Numbered from the stretch's first letter, positions 42,461 to 54,180 are shown. The stretch: DNA of 64,000 bases from Streptomyces fradiae ATCC 10745 = DSM 40063 (GCF_008704425.1 NZ_CP023696.1:723501-787500), one strand, 5' to 3'. The notes: a model not told the origin generated them from the letters alone. Translations and numbers: made by a program.

Positions 42461-42645
42461 CCTCCCACCTCATCAGGCGGGCGCGCCCGCGGGCATCCTC
42501 GTGAGGGAGCATGCGGCGTCCCACACAGGGTGGGCTCCGGGCCCCGGCGCCTCCTCCTCAGGGAGGAGACCGCGCCGCCGGGCTCGACCGCGGCTCGCAC
42601 CCGCACGACGCGACGGTGATCGGGGCCAGACGTCCCGGATTGGCC

Positions 42646-42676
42646 TTGGCCGGCCGGTCCGGCGTGCGCGTACGGT
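42646..42676 (+). promoter_or_regulatory. Promoter of the phzF-like gene (leaderless)
   Basis: TTGGCC (42646-42651), 19-base spacer, TACGGT (42671-42676), then the ATG 7 bases downstream at 42684. Confidence 0.5.
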
Positions 42677-42683
42677 CTCCGCC

Positions 42684-43493
42684 ATGCGCATCCGAATCGT
42701 CGACGCCTTCACCGACCGTCCCTTGTCCGGCAACCCGGCGGGCGTCCTGCTCCTCGACGCCTTCCCCGACGACCGGTGGCTCCAGCGGGTCGCCGCGGAG
42801 GTCAACCTCTCCGAGACCGCCTTCGCGCACCCGCTGCCACCCGGCGGCGACGCCGACTGGGCGCTGCGCTGGTTCACCCCGGCGACCGAGGTGGACATGT
42901 GCGGCCACGCCACGCTGGCCACCGCGCACGTCCTGCACACGGCGGGCCTGGCCACCGGCACCGTGCGCTTCGCCGCCCGCTGCGGGGTCCTCGTCACGAC
43001 CGCCGCCGAGGACGGCACGATCACGATGGACTTCCCCACCTCGACGCTCACCCCGGTGGAAGCGCCCGAGGGCCTCGCCGAGGCGCTGGGCGCGGAGGTC
43101 GTGTCGGTGCACGACACGGCCGCCCACATCGGGGACCTCCTGGTCGAGCTGCGGGACGAGAGCGCCGTACGGGGCCTCGCGCCCGACCTGGCGGCGCTGG
43201 CCGCGCTGTCGGACCGGGGCGTGATCGTGACGGCTGCGGCGAAGGACCCGGCGCGCGGCCACGACTTCGTCTCGCGCGGCTTCTTCCCGAACGTGGGAAT
43301 CGACGAGGACCCGGTCACGGGCAGTGCGCACACGGCCCTGGCCCCGTTCTGGTCGGCGCGCCTCGGCCGGAGCGAGCTGACCGGCCTGCAGGGCGGCGCC
43401 CGCACCGGGGTCGTCCGCACGGCGCTGCGCGGCGAGCGGACGCTGCTGACCGGTCAGGCGGTCACCGTGATCGACGGCGACCTCCGCGCCTGA
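42684..43493 (+). CDS. PhzF-family epimerase/isomerase
   Basis: 269 residues. The conserved catalytic glutamate E44 (NLSETAF), DMCGHATLA and the second-half EDPVTGSAHTAL are all present. PhzF proteins adopt a diaminopimelate-epimerase fold; the phenazine enzyme isomerises trans-2,3-dihydro-3-hydroxyanthranilate. No phenazine genes lie nearby, so this is a family member of unknown substrate. Leaderless-type promoter. Confidence 0.9.
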   Translation: MRIRIVDAFTDRPLSGNPAGVLLLDAFPDDRWLQRVAAEVNLSETAFAHPLPPGGDADWALRWFTPATEVDMCGHATLATAHVLHTAGLATGTVRFAARCGVLVTTAAEDGTITMDFPTSTLTPVEAPEGLAEALGAEVVSVHDTAAHIGDLLVELRDESAVRGLAPDLAALAALSDRGVIVTAAAKDPARGHDFVSRGFFPNVGIDEDPVTGSAHTALAPFWSARLGRSELTGLQGGARTGVVRTALRGERTLLTGQAVTVIDGDLRA

Positions 43494-43584
43494 CGCCGGC
43501 TCGGGCGCCGGGCACCGCGCCCGACCGCGTCCCGCACCCGGCCCCCGCACCCGGCGCCCGTGCCCGCGCCCGCGCCCGCACCGG

Positions 43585-44385
43585 TCACGCCGTGGGCAGC
43601 CACCCGACCCGGCCCGCGAGCAGGGCGTAGCCGACGAAGGCGACGATGTCCAGCAGTGCGTGCGCCACCACCAGCGGCCCGACCCGCCCCCAGCGCCGGT
43701 ACAGCAGCACGAAGACGACGCCCATGACCAGGTTGCCGATGAACCCGCCGATGCCCTGGTACAGGTGGTACGAGCCGCGCAGCAGCGCGCTGGCGGCGAG
43801 CGCCGCCGTGGGCGACCAGCCGAGCTGCCCCAGCCGGCGCAACAGGTAGCCGACGACGATGACCTCCTCCACCACGGAGTTCTGGATCGCCGACAGGATG
43901 AGCACGGGGAACTTCCACCACTCGCCGGGCAGCGACTCGGGCACGACCGTGAGGTTCATGCCGACGGCCCGCGACAGCAGGTAGAAGGCGAGTCCGGCAC
44001 TGCCGATGGCGGCCGCCACGAGGGTGCCGCGCCCGAGGTCCGACCAGGGGTGGCGGCGGTCGAAGCCGATGGCGCGCAGTCCCGCGCCCTCGCGGGTCAG
44101 CAGGTGCGCGACGAGGACCACGGGCACGAGCGCGGTGGCGAGGGAGAAGAGCTGCCAGGCGAGGTCCAGCCACGGGCGGCCGGGCGCGAAGGAGCCGTTG
44201 AGGGTGGCCGCCTGGTCCTTGAGGCCGCCGGGTCTCGTCAGCGACCCGACGAAGCTGATCAGCGAGGACACCGCGCTCGCGCCGAGCGACAGGGCGAGCA
44301 CGATCAGCGTCTCGGACCGCAGGACCTCCCGTGGCTCGCCCGGCGGCGTGGCCGCTCCCGCCGTCCGTTCCGCACCTGTCCGCAC
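43585..44385 (-). CDS. CPBP-family intramembrane metalloprotease
   Basis: 266 residues with about eight hydrophobic segments. The EExxxxR-type motif VEEVIVVGYLLRRL, followed by RGSYHLYQG and AHALLD, is the Abi/CAAX protease signature (metal-binding Glu and His). The GTG at 44385 has GGGAGG 6 bases upstream. The family processes prenylated proteins in eukaryotes and has varied roles, including bacteriocin immunity, in bacteria. No toxin gene is adjacent. Confidence 0.9.
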   Translation of the reverse strand: MRTGAERTAGAATPPGEPREVLRSETLIVLALSLGASAVSSLISFVGSLTRPGGLKDQAATLNGSFAPGRPWLDLAWQLFSLATALVPVVLVAHLLTREGAGLRAIGFDRRHPWSDLGRGTLVAAAIGSAGLAFYLLSRAVGMNLTVVPESLPGEWWKFPVLILSAIQNSVVEEVIVVGYLLRRLGQLGWSPTAALAASALLRGSYHLYQGIGGFIGNLVMGVVFVLLYRRWGRVGPLVVAHALLDIVAFVGYALLAGRVGWLPTA

Positions 44386-44472
44386 GCGCGCCTCCCGTCG
44401 TGGACCTTGCGCGTCCAGCTTGCCCGACGGCGGCGCGGGCCACGTGGACGGGTCCCCCGCGAAACACCCCCG

Positions 44473-44570
44473 CCGGACGCCGGACCCCGGACGCCGGACC
44501 CCGGACCCCGGACCCCGGACTCAGGACGCCCGACGCCCGACTCCCGACGCCAAACGCCGGATGCCGGACG
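44473..44570. repeat. Fourteen-unit heptamer array (CCGGACN)
   Basis: From 44473, seven units (ACG/ACC/ACG/ACC/ACC/ACC/ACT as the last three bases of CCGGNNN) are nearly perfect CCGGACN heptamers, and seven more degenerate units (CAGGACG, CCCGACG, CCCGACT, CCCGACG, CCAAACG, CCGGATG, CCGGACG) continue in phase to 44570. The array lies in the spacer between the GCS-like and CPBP genes. Confidence 0.9.
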
Positions 44571-44654
44571 CAGGGCGGGTCGCGCGGCGGCCGTTGCGCG
44601 GGGCAGGACTCCGAGGCGCGACGGCCGTCCCCCGGGCGGGAGCCCGCCGACGCC

Positions 44655-46175
44655 TCAGCGGCCGTCCCGCGGGTAAGGTCCCGGCGCCCCGGCCGGCCAG
44701 GTGTGCACCGGCTCGCCGGTGAGCGCCAGTTCGCGGTAGCGGCGGGCGGTGGCCGCGAGGGCCGCCTCCCGGTCGAGACCCGCCTCCTGCGCCCGGTGAA
44801 ACGTTTCGCTCTGCCATGACGCCCCGTTGACCCGGCGCCGGCAGCGCTCCTCGATGATGCCGAGGCAGCGGTCCCGGTCGGCGGGCTCGATGCCCCACGC
44901 GTCCAGCCCGGACGCCGCGAGCGGCAGCAGCTCGTCCCGTACGAGCTTCACCGCGGGCACGGCGGTCACACCGCCGCGACCGGGGCGGGGCCAGCGCAGC
45001 TCGGCGTCGATGCCGTACCGGCAGGCGGTGTCGAAGTTGCCGGCGGCGTCCTGGAACGCCATGCGCCGCCACACCGGCCTCGGGTCCTCGGCGAGGGCGC
45101 GCACCAGCCCGTAGTAGAAGGCGGCGTTGGCGACGACGTCCTCGACGGTGGGGCCGGCGGGCAGGACGCGGTTCTCCACCCGCAGGTGCGGCACCCCGTC
45201 CACCACCCCGTACACGGGCCGGTTCCAGCGGTAGACGGTTCCGTTGTGCAGGACGAGTTCCTGCAGGGACGGGACGCCGCCGTCGTCGAGGACGCGCAGC
45301 GGGTCCTCGTCACCGCACAACGGCAGCAGCGCGGGGAAGTAGCGGAGGTTCTCCTCGAACAGCTCGTAGGCGCCGTCCACCCAGCGCTCGCCGAACCAGG
45401 TGCGCGGCCGCACCCCCTGCGCCTGCAGTTCCGGCGGCCGGGTGTCCGTGGCCTGCTGGAACAGCGGCGGCCGGGTCTCGCGCCACAGCTCGCGGCCGAA
45501 GAGGAACGGGGAGTTCGCGCCGGTCGCGATCTGCACGGCGGCGACGGCCTGCGCCGCGTTCCACACGTCGGCGAAGCGCTGCGGGGTGACCTGGAGGTGG
45601 AGCTGCACGGAGGTGCAGGCGGCTTCCGGGGTGATGGAGGCCGCCGTGCAGGCCAGCCGCTCCACGCCCTCGATCTCCAGCGTGAAGTCCTCGCCCCGTG
45701 CGGCGACGATCTGGTCGTTGAGCAGCACGTAGCGGTCGACGTCCGAGATGTTCACCAGGTCCACGTCGTGGCGGGTGAGCGTGGGCAGGATGCCGATCAT
45801 CAGGATGCCGGCGCCGAGCTCCTCCGCTTTCCGGTGGGCGTATCCCAGGCCGGTGCGCAGCTCCTCGGAAAGCTGGGAGAAAACGTGCCCGGCGAGGGGG
45901 TGCGGAGCGATGTTCACTTCGAGATTGAACATCCCGAGTTCGGTCTGGAAATCGCGGCTGGCGATGCGCTCCAGCACCTGCGCATTCATCATCCGGGGCA
46001 GCCCGTCGGGGCCCGCGAGATTCAGTTCTATCTCCAGCCCCATGAGATTGCGCGGCCGGTCGAACCGTTTCTCCGTGAGGAGCCGCCCCAGGGCGTCCAG
46101 GCAGCCCCGGAGTTTCCTGCGGTACCTCTGCCGATCGGCCAGGTCGAACCTGACTGCCACGACCTTCTCCCCCAT
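44655..46175 (-). CDS. Glutamate-cysteine ligase family protein (GCS2)
   Basis: 506 residues of the GCS2 family: LMGLEIELNLAGPDG, the FNLEVNIAPHPL segment, HLQV-type motif (SVQLHLQVTPQRF) and ANSPFLFGR. Members ligate glutamate to amines or cysteine with ATP. Streptomycetes use mycothiol rather than glutathione, so a different amine substrate is likely (some relatives are EgtA-like or act in secondary metabolism). ATG 46175 has GGAGGG upstream. Confidence 0.85.
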   Translation of the reverse strand: MGEKVVAVRFDLADRQRYRRKLRGCLDALGRLLTEKRFDRPRNLMGLEIELNLAGPDGLPRMMNAQVLERIASRDFQTELGMFNLEVNIAPHPLAGHVFSQLSEELRTGLGYAHRKAEELGAGILMIGILPTLTRHDVDLVNISDVDRYVLLNDQIVAARGEDFTLEIEGVERLACTAASITPEAACTSVQLHLQVTPQRFADVWNAAQAVAAVQIATGANSPFLFGRELWRETRPPLFQQATDTRPPELQAQGVRPRTWFGERWVDGAYELFEENLRYFPALLPLCGDEDPLRVLDDGGVPSLQELVLHNGTVYRWNRPVYGVVDGVPHLRVENRVLPAGPTVEDVVANAAFYYGLVRALAEDPRPVWRRMAFQDAAGNFDTACRYGIDAELRWPRPGRGGVTAVPAVKLVRDELLPLAASGLDAWGIEPADRDRCLGIIEERCRRRVNGASWQSETFHRAQEAGLDREAALAATARRYRELALTGEPVHTWPAGAPGPYPRDGR

Positions 46176-46661
46176 CGAAGCGTCCCTCCTCGAGTGGGCG
46201 ACACGCGGCGTCGCCGCTCGGTCAGCAACGATGATGCCCAGCCCCGCCGATCCGTAACGCCCACCCGGCGAGGGCTTTGCCACTACTCTGCTCGGGAGAG
46301 GCGTCCGGCACATTCCGGAGGCATGGAGCGGCTAGCAGATCACGCCGTGCGGCGCGGGGGAAATGGGCGGCGATATCCAGCCGTCCGCCCCGTGGGGAAC
46401 GCCGCAGGCAGGGCTTCGAGGCAGCGGATAATTCACCGGAAATGGCTGCCGATCCGAGGCGCGCAGCCGTCTTGACGAGGTTATCGCGGGCGGCTAGCGG
46501 AAACATGGTGTGAACATTTGTCGTATAAACTCCGCTCGCGAGGCTGGGATCCCGGCGCCCGGCACGGCGTACCGGCGGCCCCACGGCCCCGTCGCTGACA
46601 GCGTCGTCCGCACCCACGCACGCTCCACCTCCTCCTGTCTCTTGAGTGAGAGGCGACCCAC
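46176..46661. other. Lower-GC divergent spacer
   Basis: This 486-base stretch has lower GC than the surrounding genes and no convincing coding frame (open frames show random third positions). It should hold promoters for the GCS2 gene and for the divergent 46662 gene; one candidate for the latter is described separately, and TATAAA at 46524-46529 is a second possible -10. Confidence 0.55.
46472..46500 (+). promoter_or_regulatory. Candidate promoter for the 46662 gene
   Basis: TTGACG (46472-46477), a 17-base spacer and TAGCGG (46495-46500), close to the housekeeping sigma consensus. The message would have a leader of about 155 bases. Confidence 0.5.
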
Positions 46662-47309
46662 ATGCCGCTCCACGTCTCCCCGGCGCCCGCGCCCGCCCTG
46701 CACAGCGTCCTCGTGGCTCTGGGCTCCCCCGCCCTGCGCGAGGCGGGCACCCCCGCCCTGCGGTCCGTCCCGGGACCGCTCAGCGCCGAACTCCCGCTGC
46801 CCGTGCACGTCCTGGCCGCTCCCTCGTCCGATTCCCCGTCCCGGCCGGAGTTCGAACCGGAGCCGCGGCCCGCGCCCGCGCCGGGCGCGGGGCCGGCCGG
46901 CGCGCCCGCCACCCGCCTCGCGGGGTGGCGCTTCCTCATCCGTGAGGGCGCGGCGACCCTGGCCGCCGCCGACACCCTGCGCACGGCGGGCGGCTGGACC
47001 TTCTCGCACTTCTTCGAAGGCCCCTACCTCACCTCCACGGAGCGGGCCCTGCGCCAGGCGGACGCGTCCGGGTCGCCGTGGCAGCCGCGCCTGCTGTCGG
47101 TGCCCGACCTGTACATGCTCACCCTGTGGCTGCACGGCGACCCGGAGGCGGACCCGGCCGAGGGCTCCCCGGCCCCGGCGGACGTGCTGATCCCGCTGGC
47201 GCCCGCGCCCCCCGGGATCGCCGCGCACCGCCCGTACCGCGTCGCGGACCTGCTGCCCCGGCTCGCCGTGCGGCTGGCACCGCCGCCGCTGCTCGGCTCG
47301 ACGGCCTGA
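46662..47309 (+). CDS. Conserved actinomycete hypothetical protein
   Basis: 215 residues. The first 85 are Pro/Ala-rich and of low complexity; residues about 86-215 form a conserved-looking domain (LAGWRFLIREGAATLAAADTL, GWTFSHFFEGPYL, YMLTLWLHGD). No membrane segment. AGAGG lies about 8 bases upstream of the ATG, which settles the start. I do not recognise a function. A strong terminator follows. Confidence 0.75.
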   Translation: MPLHVSPAPAPALHSVLVALGSPALREAGTPALRSVPGPLSAELPLPVHVLAAPSSDSPSRPEFEPEPRPAPAPGAGPAGAPATRLAGWRFLIREGAATLAAADTLRTAGGWTFSHFFEGPYLTSTERALRQADASGSPWQPRLLSVPDLYMLTLWLHGDPEADPAEGSPAPADVLIPLAPAPPGIAAHRPYRVADLLPRLAVRLAPPPLLGSTA

Positions 47310-47366
47310 CGGGCGGCCTCCAGCGGCCCGGCGACGACCGGACCGCCCGGGCGCCCACCCGGCACC

Positions 47367-47408
47367 GCGGTGCCCCGCGTCCCTCCCGGGAGGGGCGCGG
47401 GGCACCGC
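47367..47408 (+). terminator. Terminator after the 46662 gene
   Basis: GCGGTGCCCCGCG (47367-47379) pairs exactly with CGCGGGGCACCGC (47396-47408); the loop itself contains CCCTCCCGGGAGGG, so the stem extends. Confidence 0.85.
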
Positions 47409-47420
47409 TGCGCGCACGTC

Positions 47421-47480
47421 TGGTCCATCCGGGCTAGTCCAGCCCGACCAGGCAGAACCACCCGAAGGGAGGGGGTGGTT
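47421..47480 (+). ncRNA. Possible structured RNA leader ahead of the DUF5999 gene
   Basis: Two hairpins lie in a row: TGGTC (47421-47425) with GACCA (47446-47450) enclosing GGGCT-AGTCC-AGCCC (47431-47445), and AACCACCC (47456-47463) with GGGTGGTT (47473-47480). No gene begins for another 180 bases. It could be a 5' leader of the 47662 gene or a small RNA. The match is to no riboswitch class I know. Confidence 0.35.
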
Positions 47481-47661
47481 GAGCCGAACCATCCGCGCGG
47501 GTGACTCGTCCTTCCCCAACAGGAAGCGGTGCCGCGAAATCCCTGCGGAATCACGCCCGTGGGGCAACACTGGGAACGGACCGATCGAAAGACGGGGGGC
47601 GGCCATGAACACCGTGTCGAGCCGCAGAGCAGACTCCACATCGCAGCGAAAGAACCGAGCC

Positions 47662-47868
47662 ATGTGCCAGCACCAGTCACCCTGCCCGACCGCAGACTCC
47701 GCCGACCGGGAGGCCGCCCGCGTGGTGGCCCACCACCCGGAGCAGGGCTGGAGCCTGCTGTGCAACGGCGTCCTGCTGTTCGAGGACACGGGTGAACTGC
47801 TGCCGGACGGCCAGATCATCGCGCCGCACCGCCCGCTCACCACGGCGCGGGTCGCGAAGGCCGCCTGA
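47662..47868 (+). CDS. DUF5999 small protein
   Basis: 68 residues starting MCQHQSPCPTADSADREAARVVAHHPEQGWSLLCNGV, the DUF5999 pattern common in streptomycetes, with the CxxHxxxC-like N-terminus suggestive of metal binding. The frame is open upstream to 47479, but the conserved part starts at 47662. It is followed by a large terminator. Function unknown. Confidence 0.82.
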   Translation: MCQHQSPCPTADSADREAARVVAHHPEQGWSLLCNGVLLFEDTGELLPDGQIIAPHRPLTTARVAKAA

Positions 47869-48017
47869 CCCACCACCCCGGCCCATCACCCGGCCCACCA
47901 CCCCGGCCCGTCGCCGGGCACGCGGAGGGACGGGCACCGGTACGGCCGAGGCCGCGTACGACCGGCCGCGTACGGCCAGGCGCCGTACGACCGGGGACGT
48001 ACGACCGGGGACGCGCA

Positions 48018-48067
48018 CGCCGAGGGGCCGGTACGGAGGTGATGTCCTCCGTACCGGCCCCTCGGCG
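48018..48067. terminator. 22-base-pair perfect terminator between DUF5999 and gcvP
   Basis: CGCCGAGGGGCCGGTACGGA plus GG (48018-48039) pairs without mismatch with 48046-48067 around a six-base loop TGATGT. It separates the convergent DUF5999 and gcvP genes. Confidence 0.93.
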
Positions 48068-48131
48068 TCTCTCCGGTCCGCCTCACGCGGATCAGGCGTC
48101 AGCCGCGCCGCCCAGGGCCCGGCCGCACCGC

Positions 48132-51017
<2,886 letters not shown>

Positions 51018-51081
51018 GTACGGGGGCCTCCTGGTCGTAGCGACCTGCGAGGGGCACCGCGGCGCGGGTGCCCGGACGGCC

Positions 51082-51290
51082 TCCCCCTCTGTCATCTCAA
51101 CCTGAGAGCTTCGCCGCGCACTCCGGGCGGAGGGCATGGCTTTCACCGTCGGTGAGAGCGGGTGCCGTCCGACGCCCGCCCTGCTTTCCAGAGTGACCTC
51201 GTCCGTGCGGTACGTGGGCCTGAGAGATTCCGGGGAGGATTTGCTCCTTCGGCGCCTCCGGACGATTTCTCCGAAGGACTCTCCCGCACG
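51082..51290 (-). ncRNA. Tandem glycine riboswitch upstream of gcvP
   Basis: On the minus strand the first aptamer begins about 51290 with GGGAGAGTCC and carries GGCGCCGAAGGAGCAA and AATCTCTCAGGC; the second runs from about 51186 to 51082 with CTCTCACCGACGGTGAAAGCC and GCGAAGCTCTCAGGTTGAGATGAC. These are the conserved gcvT-RNA elements of glycine aptamers, here as a two-aptamer unit. It ends about 65 bases before the gcvP start and would switch gcvP on when glycine is abundant. Confidence 0.96.
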
Positions 51291-51409
51291 GGGTCAGCGG
51301 CCATCTCCAGCCTACCAGCGACGTTCCGGGCCGATCCGTCGAGTGGCCGACGTCACCGTTGTGCCCTTTCGTGGTGTGCACGGACCGCTTGCGACCGACT
51401 GGAGGAACG

Positions 51410-51787
51410 GTGCAGAGCGACATCGACCCGCGCGGCCTGATCGGGCGCAAGGCGTTCGACGGCGACGGCCACAGGATCGGCACGGTGGACGAGGTGTACC
51501 TGGACGACGCGACGGGGGCGCCCGTGTGGGCGGCCGTACGGACGGGCCTGTTCGGCCGGGACGCGTTCGTCCCGCTGGGGCCCAGCCGGGTCGCCGCCGA
51601 CGGCCTGCACGTCCCGTACCCCAAGGCCCTCGTCAAGGACGCCCCCGGCTTCGGGGTGGGCCGCCACCTCTCCCCGCAGCAGGAGCTGCGGCTCTACCGC
51701 CACTACGGCCTCGCCCCGCCGTCCGCCCCCGGGGCCCCGTCGCCCCCCGGCGGGCCCGTCGGGTCGGTGCCCGACGGAACGGGCTGA
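51410..51787 (+). CDS. PRC-barrel domain protein
   Basis: 125 residues. The N-terminal PRC-barrel (DPRGLIGRKAFDGDGHRIGTVDEVYLDDATGAPVWAAVRTG) is a small beta-barrel found in RimM and photosynthetic reaction-centre H subunits; here alone with a Pro/Gly-rich tail. The GTG at 51410 has GGAGGA upstream. It overlaps the 3' end of dinB on the other strand by 85 bases. The role is unknown. Confidence 0.85.
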   Translation: MQSDIDPRGLIGRKAFDGDGHRIGTVDEVYLDDATGAPVWAAVRTGLFGRDAFVPLGPSRVAADGLHVPYPKALVKDAPGFGVGRHLSPQQELRLYRHYGLAPPSAPGAPSPPGGPVGSVPDGTG

Positions 51788-53361
51788 GGCCCGCCGCCGA
51801 CCAGGGGCAGCGGGTCGGACGGCTCCAGCTGCGGATCGTCCGTCCGGAAGGTCCTCACCCGGCCGGGCGCCGACCACGGCTCCTCGAACCGCACGGTCAC
51901 CCGGCCGACCCCGCTGCCCTGCACCCACCCGGCGCCGTGGACGGCGTGCCGCACATCGGCCCCGGCGGCCCAGTGCCGCTCCCCCGGCACGCCCTCGCCG
52001 CCCCCTCGGGCATCCGGCCCAGGCCCCTCGGGCCGGCCCGAGCCGCCCGGCGGGGGCTCACCGGGCGGCGGGGCCCCGTCCAGTCCCCGGTCCGCCCGGC
52101 CCACCACATCCGCCCGCGCCGCCCGATCCGTCCCCACCACCGCGTCCACCGCGTCCACCGCGTCCGCCCGGCCGGCCACCCGCTCCGTCCCGGCGCTCCC
52201 GCCCGCCCCGCCGGGCACGGCAGCGCCCTCCACCGCCACGGGTCCCGGCCCCTCCGCAGAACCCGCCGGCCCGTCCGGCACCACCCCCGCGGACGCCTGG
52301 GCGAACAGGTCCTCCTGCGTGTAGTCGGCCAGCCCGCTGACCCTCACGCCCAGCAGCCGCACGCCGCCCGTCGTGTCCACGGCGTCCAGCAGCCGCGCCG
52401 CGGCCTCCCGGACGACCACCGGGTCGTCGGTCGGCCCGCGCAGCGTCTCGGAGCGGGTCAGCGTGGAGAAGTCGTACCGTCGCACCTTCAGCACCACCGT
52501 GCGCCCCGACCGGCCCGCGGCCCGCAGCCGCCGCACGCACCGCTCCGCGAGCCGCTCCACCTCCCACCGCACCCGCACCCGGTCGTGCAGGTCCACGTCG
52601 AAGGTGTCCTCCACCGAGACCGACTTGGCGTCCCGCTCCGCCACCACCGGCCGGTCGTCGCGCCCCAGCGCCATCGCGTGCAGCGAGACCCCGTGCGCCC
52701 GGCCCAGCAGCCGTACGAGCTCGTCCTCGCCCGCCTCCGCGAGGTCGGCGACGGTCGTCATCCCCGCCCGCCTCAGGTGCTCCTCCGTCGCCGGTCCCAC
52801 ACCGGGGAGCGTCCGCACCCCCATCGGGGCCAGCAGCGCCCGCTCCGTCCCGGGCTCGATGACCACCAGGCCGTCCGGCTTGGCCTCCTCGGACGCGATC
52901 TTCGCCAGCATCTTGGACCCGGCGAGCCCCACCGACCCCGTCAGCCCCGTCACCTCCCGGATGTCCCGGCGCAGCCGCTCCCCCACCGACCGGGCCGTCG
53001 CCCCGTCGTACGCCGCGCCACCGGCCTCCAGGTCGACGAACGCCTCGTCCAGGCTGAGCGGCTCCACCAGCGGCGACAGCCGGCCCAGCAGCTCCATGAC
53101 CCGCAGGCTCACCGACCGGTACACGGTGAAGCGCGGAACCAGGTACGCGGCGTTCGGCGCCAGGCGCCGCGCCTGCGCCATGGGCATCGCCGAGCGCACA
53201 CCGAACCGCCGCGCCTCGTACGACGCGGTGGCGACGACACCGCGCGGGCCGAGACCGCCCACGATCACGGGCTTGCCGCGCAGGCTGGGCTTCGCCGCCT
53301 GTTCGACGGCGGCGAAGAAGGCGTCCATGTCGAGATGGAGGATCGTCGGCGCGGCTCTCAC
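51703..53361 (-). CDS. dinB: DNA polymerase IV (DinB, Y-family translesion polymerase)
   Basis: 552 residues. Catalytic residues are in HLDMDAFFAAVE and PLSLDEAFVDLE; the fingers and thumb follow (VGLAGSKMLAKIASEEAKPDGL, LPGVGPATEEHLRRAG). A beta-clamp-binding motif QEDLFA is at about residue 352. Unusual is the extra C-terminus of some 190 residues: a low-complexity linker with DAVDAVDAV repeats, then a conserved small domain (VHGAGWVQGSGVGRVTVRFEEPW) known from actinobacterial DinB. GTG 53361 is the start. It performs error-prone bypass synthesis. Confidence 0.95.
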   Translation of the reverse strand: MRAAPTILHLDMDAFFAAVEQAAKPSLRGKPVIVGGLGPRGVVATASYEARRFGVRSAMPMAQARRLAPNAAYLVPRFTVYRSVSLRVMELLGRLSPLVEPLSLDEAFVDLEAGGAAYDGATARSVGERLRRDIREVTGLTGSVGLAGSKMLAKIASEEAKPDGLVVIEPGTERALLAPMGVRTLPGVGPATEEHLRRAGMTTVADLAEAGEDELVRLLGRAHGVSLHAMALGRDDRPVVAERDAKSVSVEDTFDVDLHDRVRVRWEVERLAERCVRRLRAAGRSGRTVVLKVRRYDFSTLTRSETLRGPTDDPVVVREAAARLLDAVDTTGGVRLLGVRVSGLADYTQEDLFAQASAGVVPDGPAGSAEGPGPVAVEGAAVPGGAGGSAGTERVAGRADAVDAVDAVVGTDRAARADVVGRADRGLDGAPPPGEPPPGGSGRPEGPGPDARGGGEGVPGERHWAAGADVRHAVHGAGWVQGSGVGRVTVRFEEPWSAPGRVRTFRTDDPQLEPSDPLPLVGGGPQPVPSGTDPTGPPGGDGAPGADGGARP

Positions 53362-53457
53362 ACCACCGATGCTGCCCTACCCCACTGACAAGCGCCCGCA
53401 CACCCGTGCGACACCGGGCCCCCGGCCCAGCACGTCGGGCACGTCGAGCGAGGCCGC

Positions 53458-54093
53458 TCAGACGGCCTTGTCACGCCGGCGGCGGGCCAGCTCGTCGGCC
53501 GGATGGTGCCCGATGAGGGTCTCCCCGGTGTCGACCCGCTCCCCGTGCAGCTGCGACAGCGCCGCCTCCACGTCCCGCCACACCACGCCGACCGCGATCC
53601 CGAAGATCCCCTGCCCGCCCTGGAGGAGGTCCACCACCTCGTCCGGCGACGCGCACTCGTACACCGTCGCGCCGTCGCTCATCAGCGTCATACGCTCCAG
53701 GTCCCGCACCTCGCGGTCGCGCAGGTGCTGCACGGCGGCCCGGATGTTCTGCAACGCGACGCCCGTGTCCAGGAACCGCTTGACGATCTTCAGGACCACG
53801 ACGTCCCGGAAGCTGTAGAGGCGCTGCGTGCCCGATCCGTACGCGGGCCGGACACTCGGCTCGACCAGGCCCGTGCGGGCCCAGTAGTCGAGCTGCCGGT
53901 AGGTGATGCCGGCGGCCGCGCACGCCGTGGGGCCCCGGTACCCGACACCGTCGGTCGCCGGCTCGGCCGGGTTCCCGTGCAGCGGAGCCGCACCCCCGTC
54001 AAGCGGAGCCGGACCTCCGTGAAGCGGATACGGCCGGCTCCCTGCCGGACCGCGTCCGGGGAGACCCCCTGCCGTACCGTCGCCGCTGCTCAT
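53458..54093 (-). CDS. MerR-family regulator (Rv1830/ResR-McdR orthologue)
   Basis: 211 residues. After about 50 low-complexity residues (repeated PLHGG/PLDGG), the winged helix reads GPTACAAAGITYRQLDYWARTGLVEPSVRPA, followed by LYSFRDVVVLKIVKRFLDTG and a dimerisation helix. The order garA - ftsR - DUF151 - this merR matches M. tuberculosis Rv1827-Rv1830, where Rv1830 regulates cell division and growth resumption. ATG 54093 has GGAGGG upstream. A consensus promoter and a palindrome lie further upstream. Confidence 0.88.
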   Translation of the reverse strand: MSSGDGTAGGLPGRGPAGSRPYPLHGGPAPLDGGAAPLHGNPAEPATDGVGYRGPTACAAAGITYRQLDYWARTGLVEPSVRPAYGSGTQRLYSFRDVVVLKIVKRFLDTGVALQNIRAAVQHLRDREVRDLERMTLMSDGATVYECASPDEVVDLLQGGQGIFGIAVGVVWRDVEAALSQLHGERVDTGETLIGHHPADELARRRRDKAV

Positions 54094-54127
54094 CACGCCG
54101 ACCCTCCGTCCTTGACCTGCCACATCG

Positions 54128-54156
54128 ACGGTAGGCAGTCCCCAGGGGTGCGTCAA
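54128..54156 (-). promoter_or_regulatory. Consensus promoter of the merR gene
   Basis: On the minus strand TTGACG (54156-54151), a 17-base spacer and TACCGT (54133-54128). The spacer contains the palindrome CCCC-A-GGGG (54140-54148), a likely regulator site between -35 and -10, as MerR proteins prefer. Confidence 0.65.
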
Positions 54157-54180
54157 CGATCGCCACACTCGCCACGCCGA

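Noticed and set aside
42684..43493. Part of a phenazine biosynthesis cluster
   Set aside because: Only the PhzF-fold gene is present; no other phenazine genes flank it, and the family has many other members.
44473..44570. CRISPR or coding repeat
   Set aside because: The period is 7 bases without spacers, and no reading frame is used across it.
46222..46617. A 131-residue minus-strand ORF in the spacer ahead of the 46662 gene
   Set aside because: Third codon positions are not GC-rich as in real genes here, and no family resemblance is seen.
47479..47661. Longer start for the DUF5999 protein
   Set aside because: The extra residues are random-like and overlap a possible structured leader; the conserved part starts at MCQHQ.
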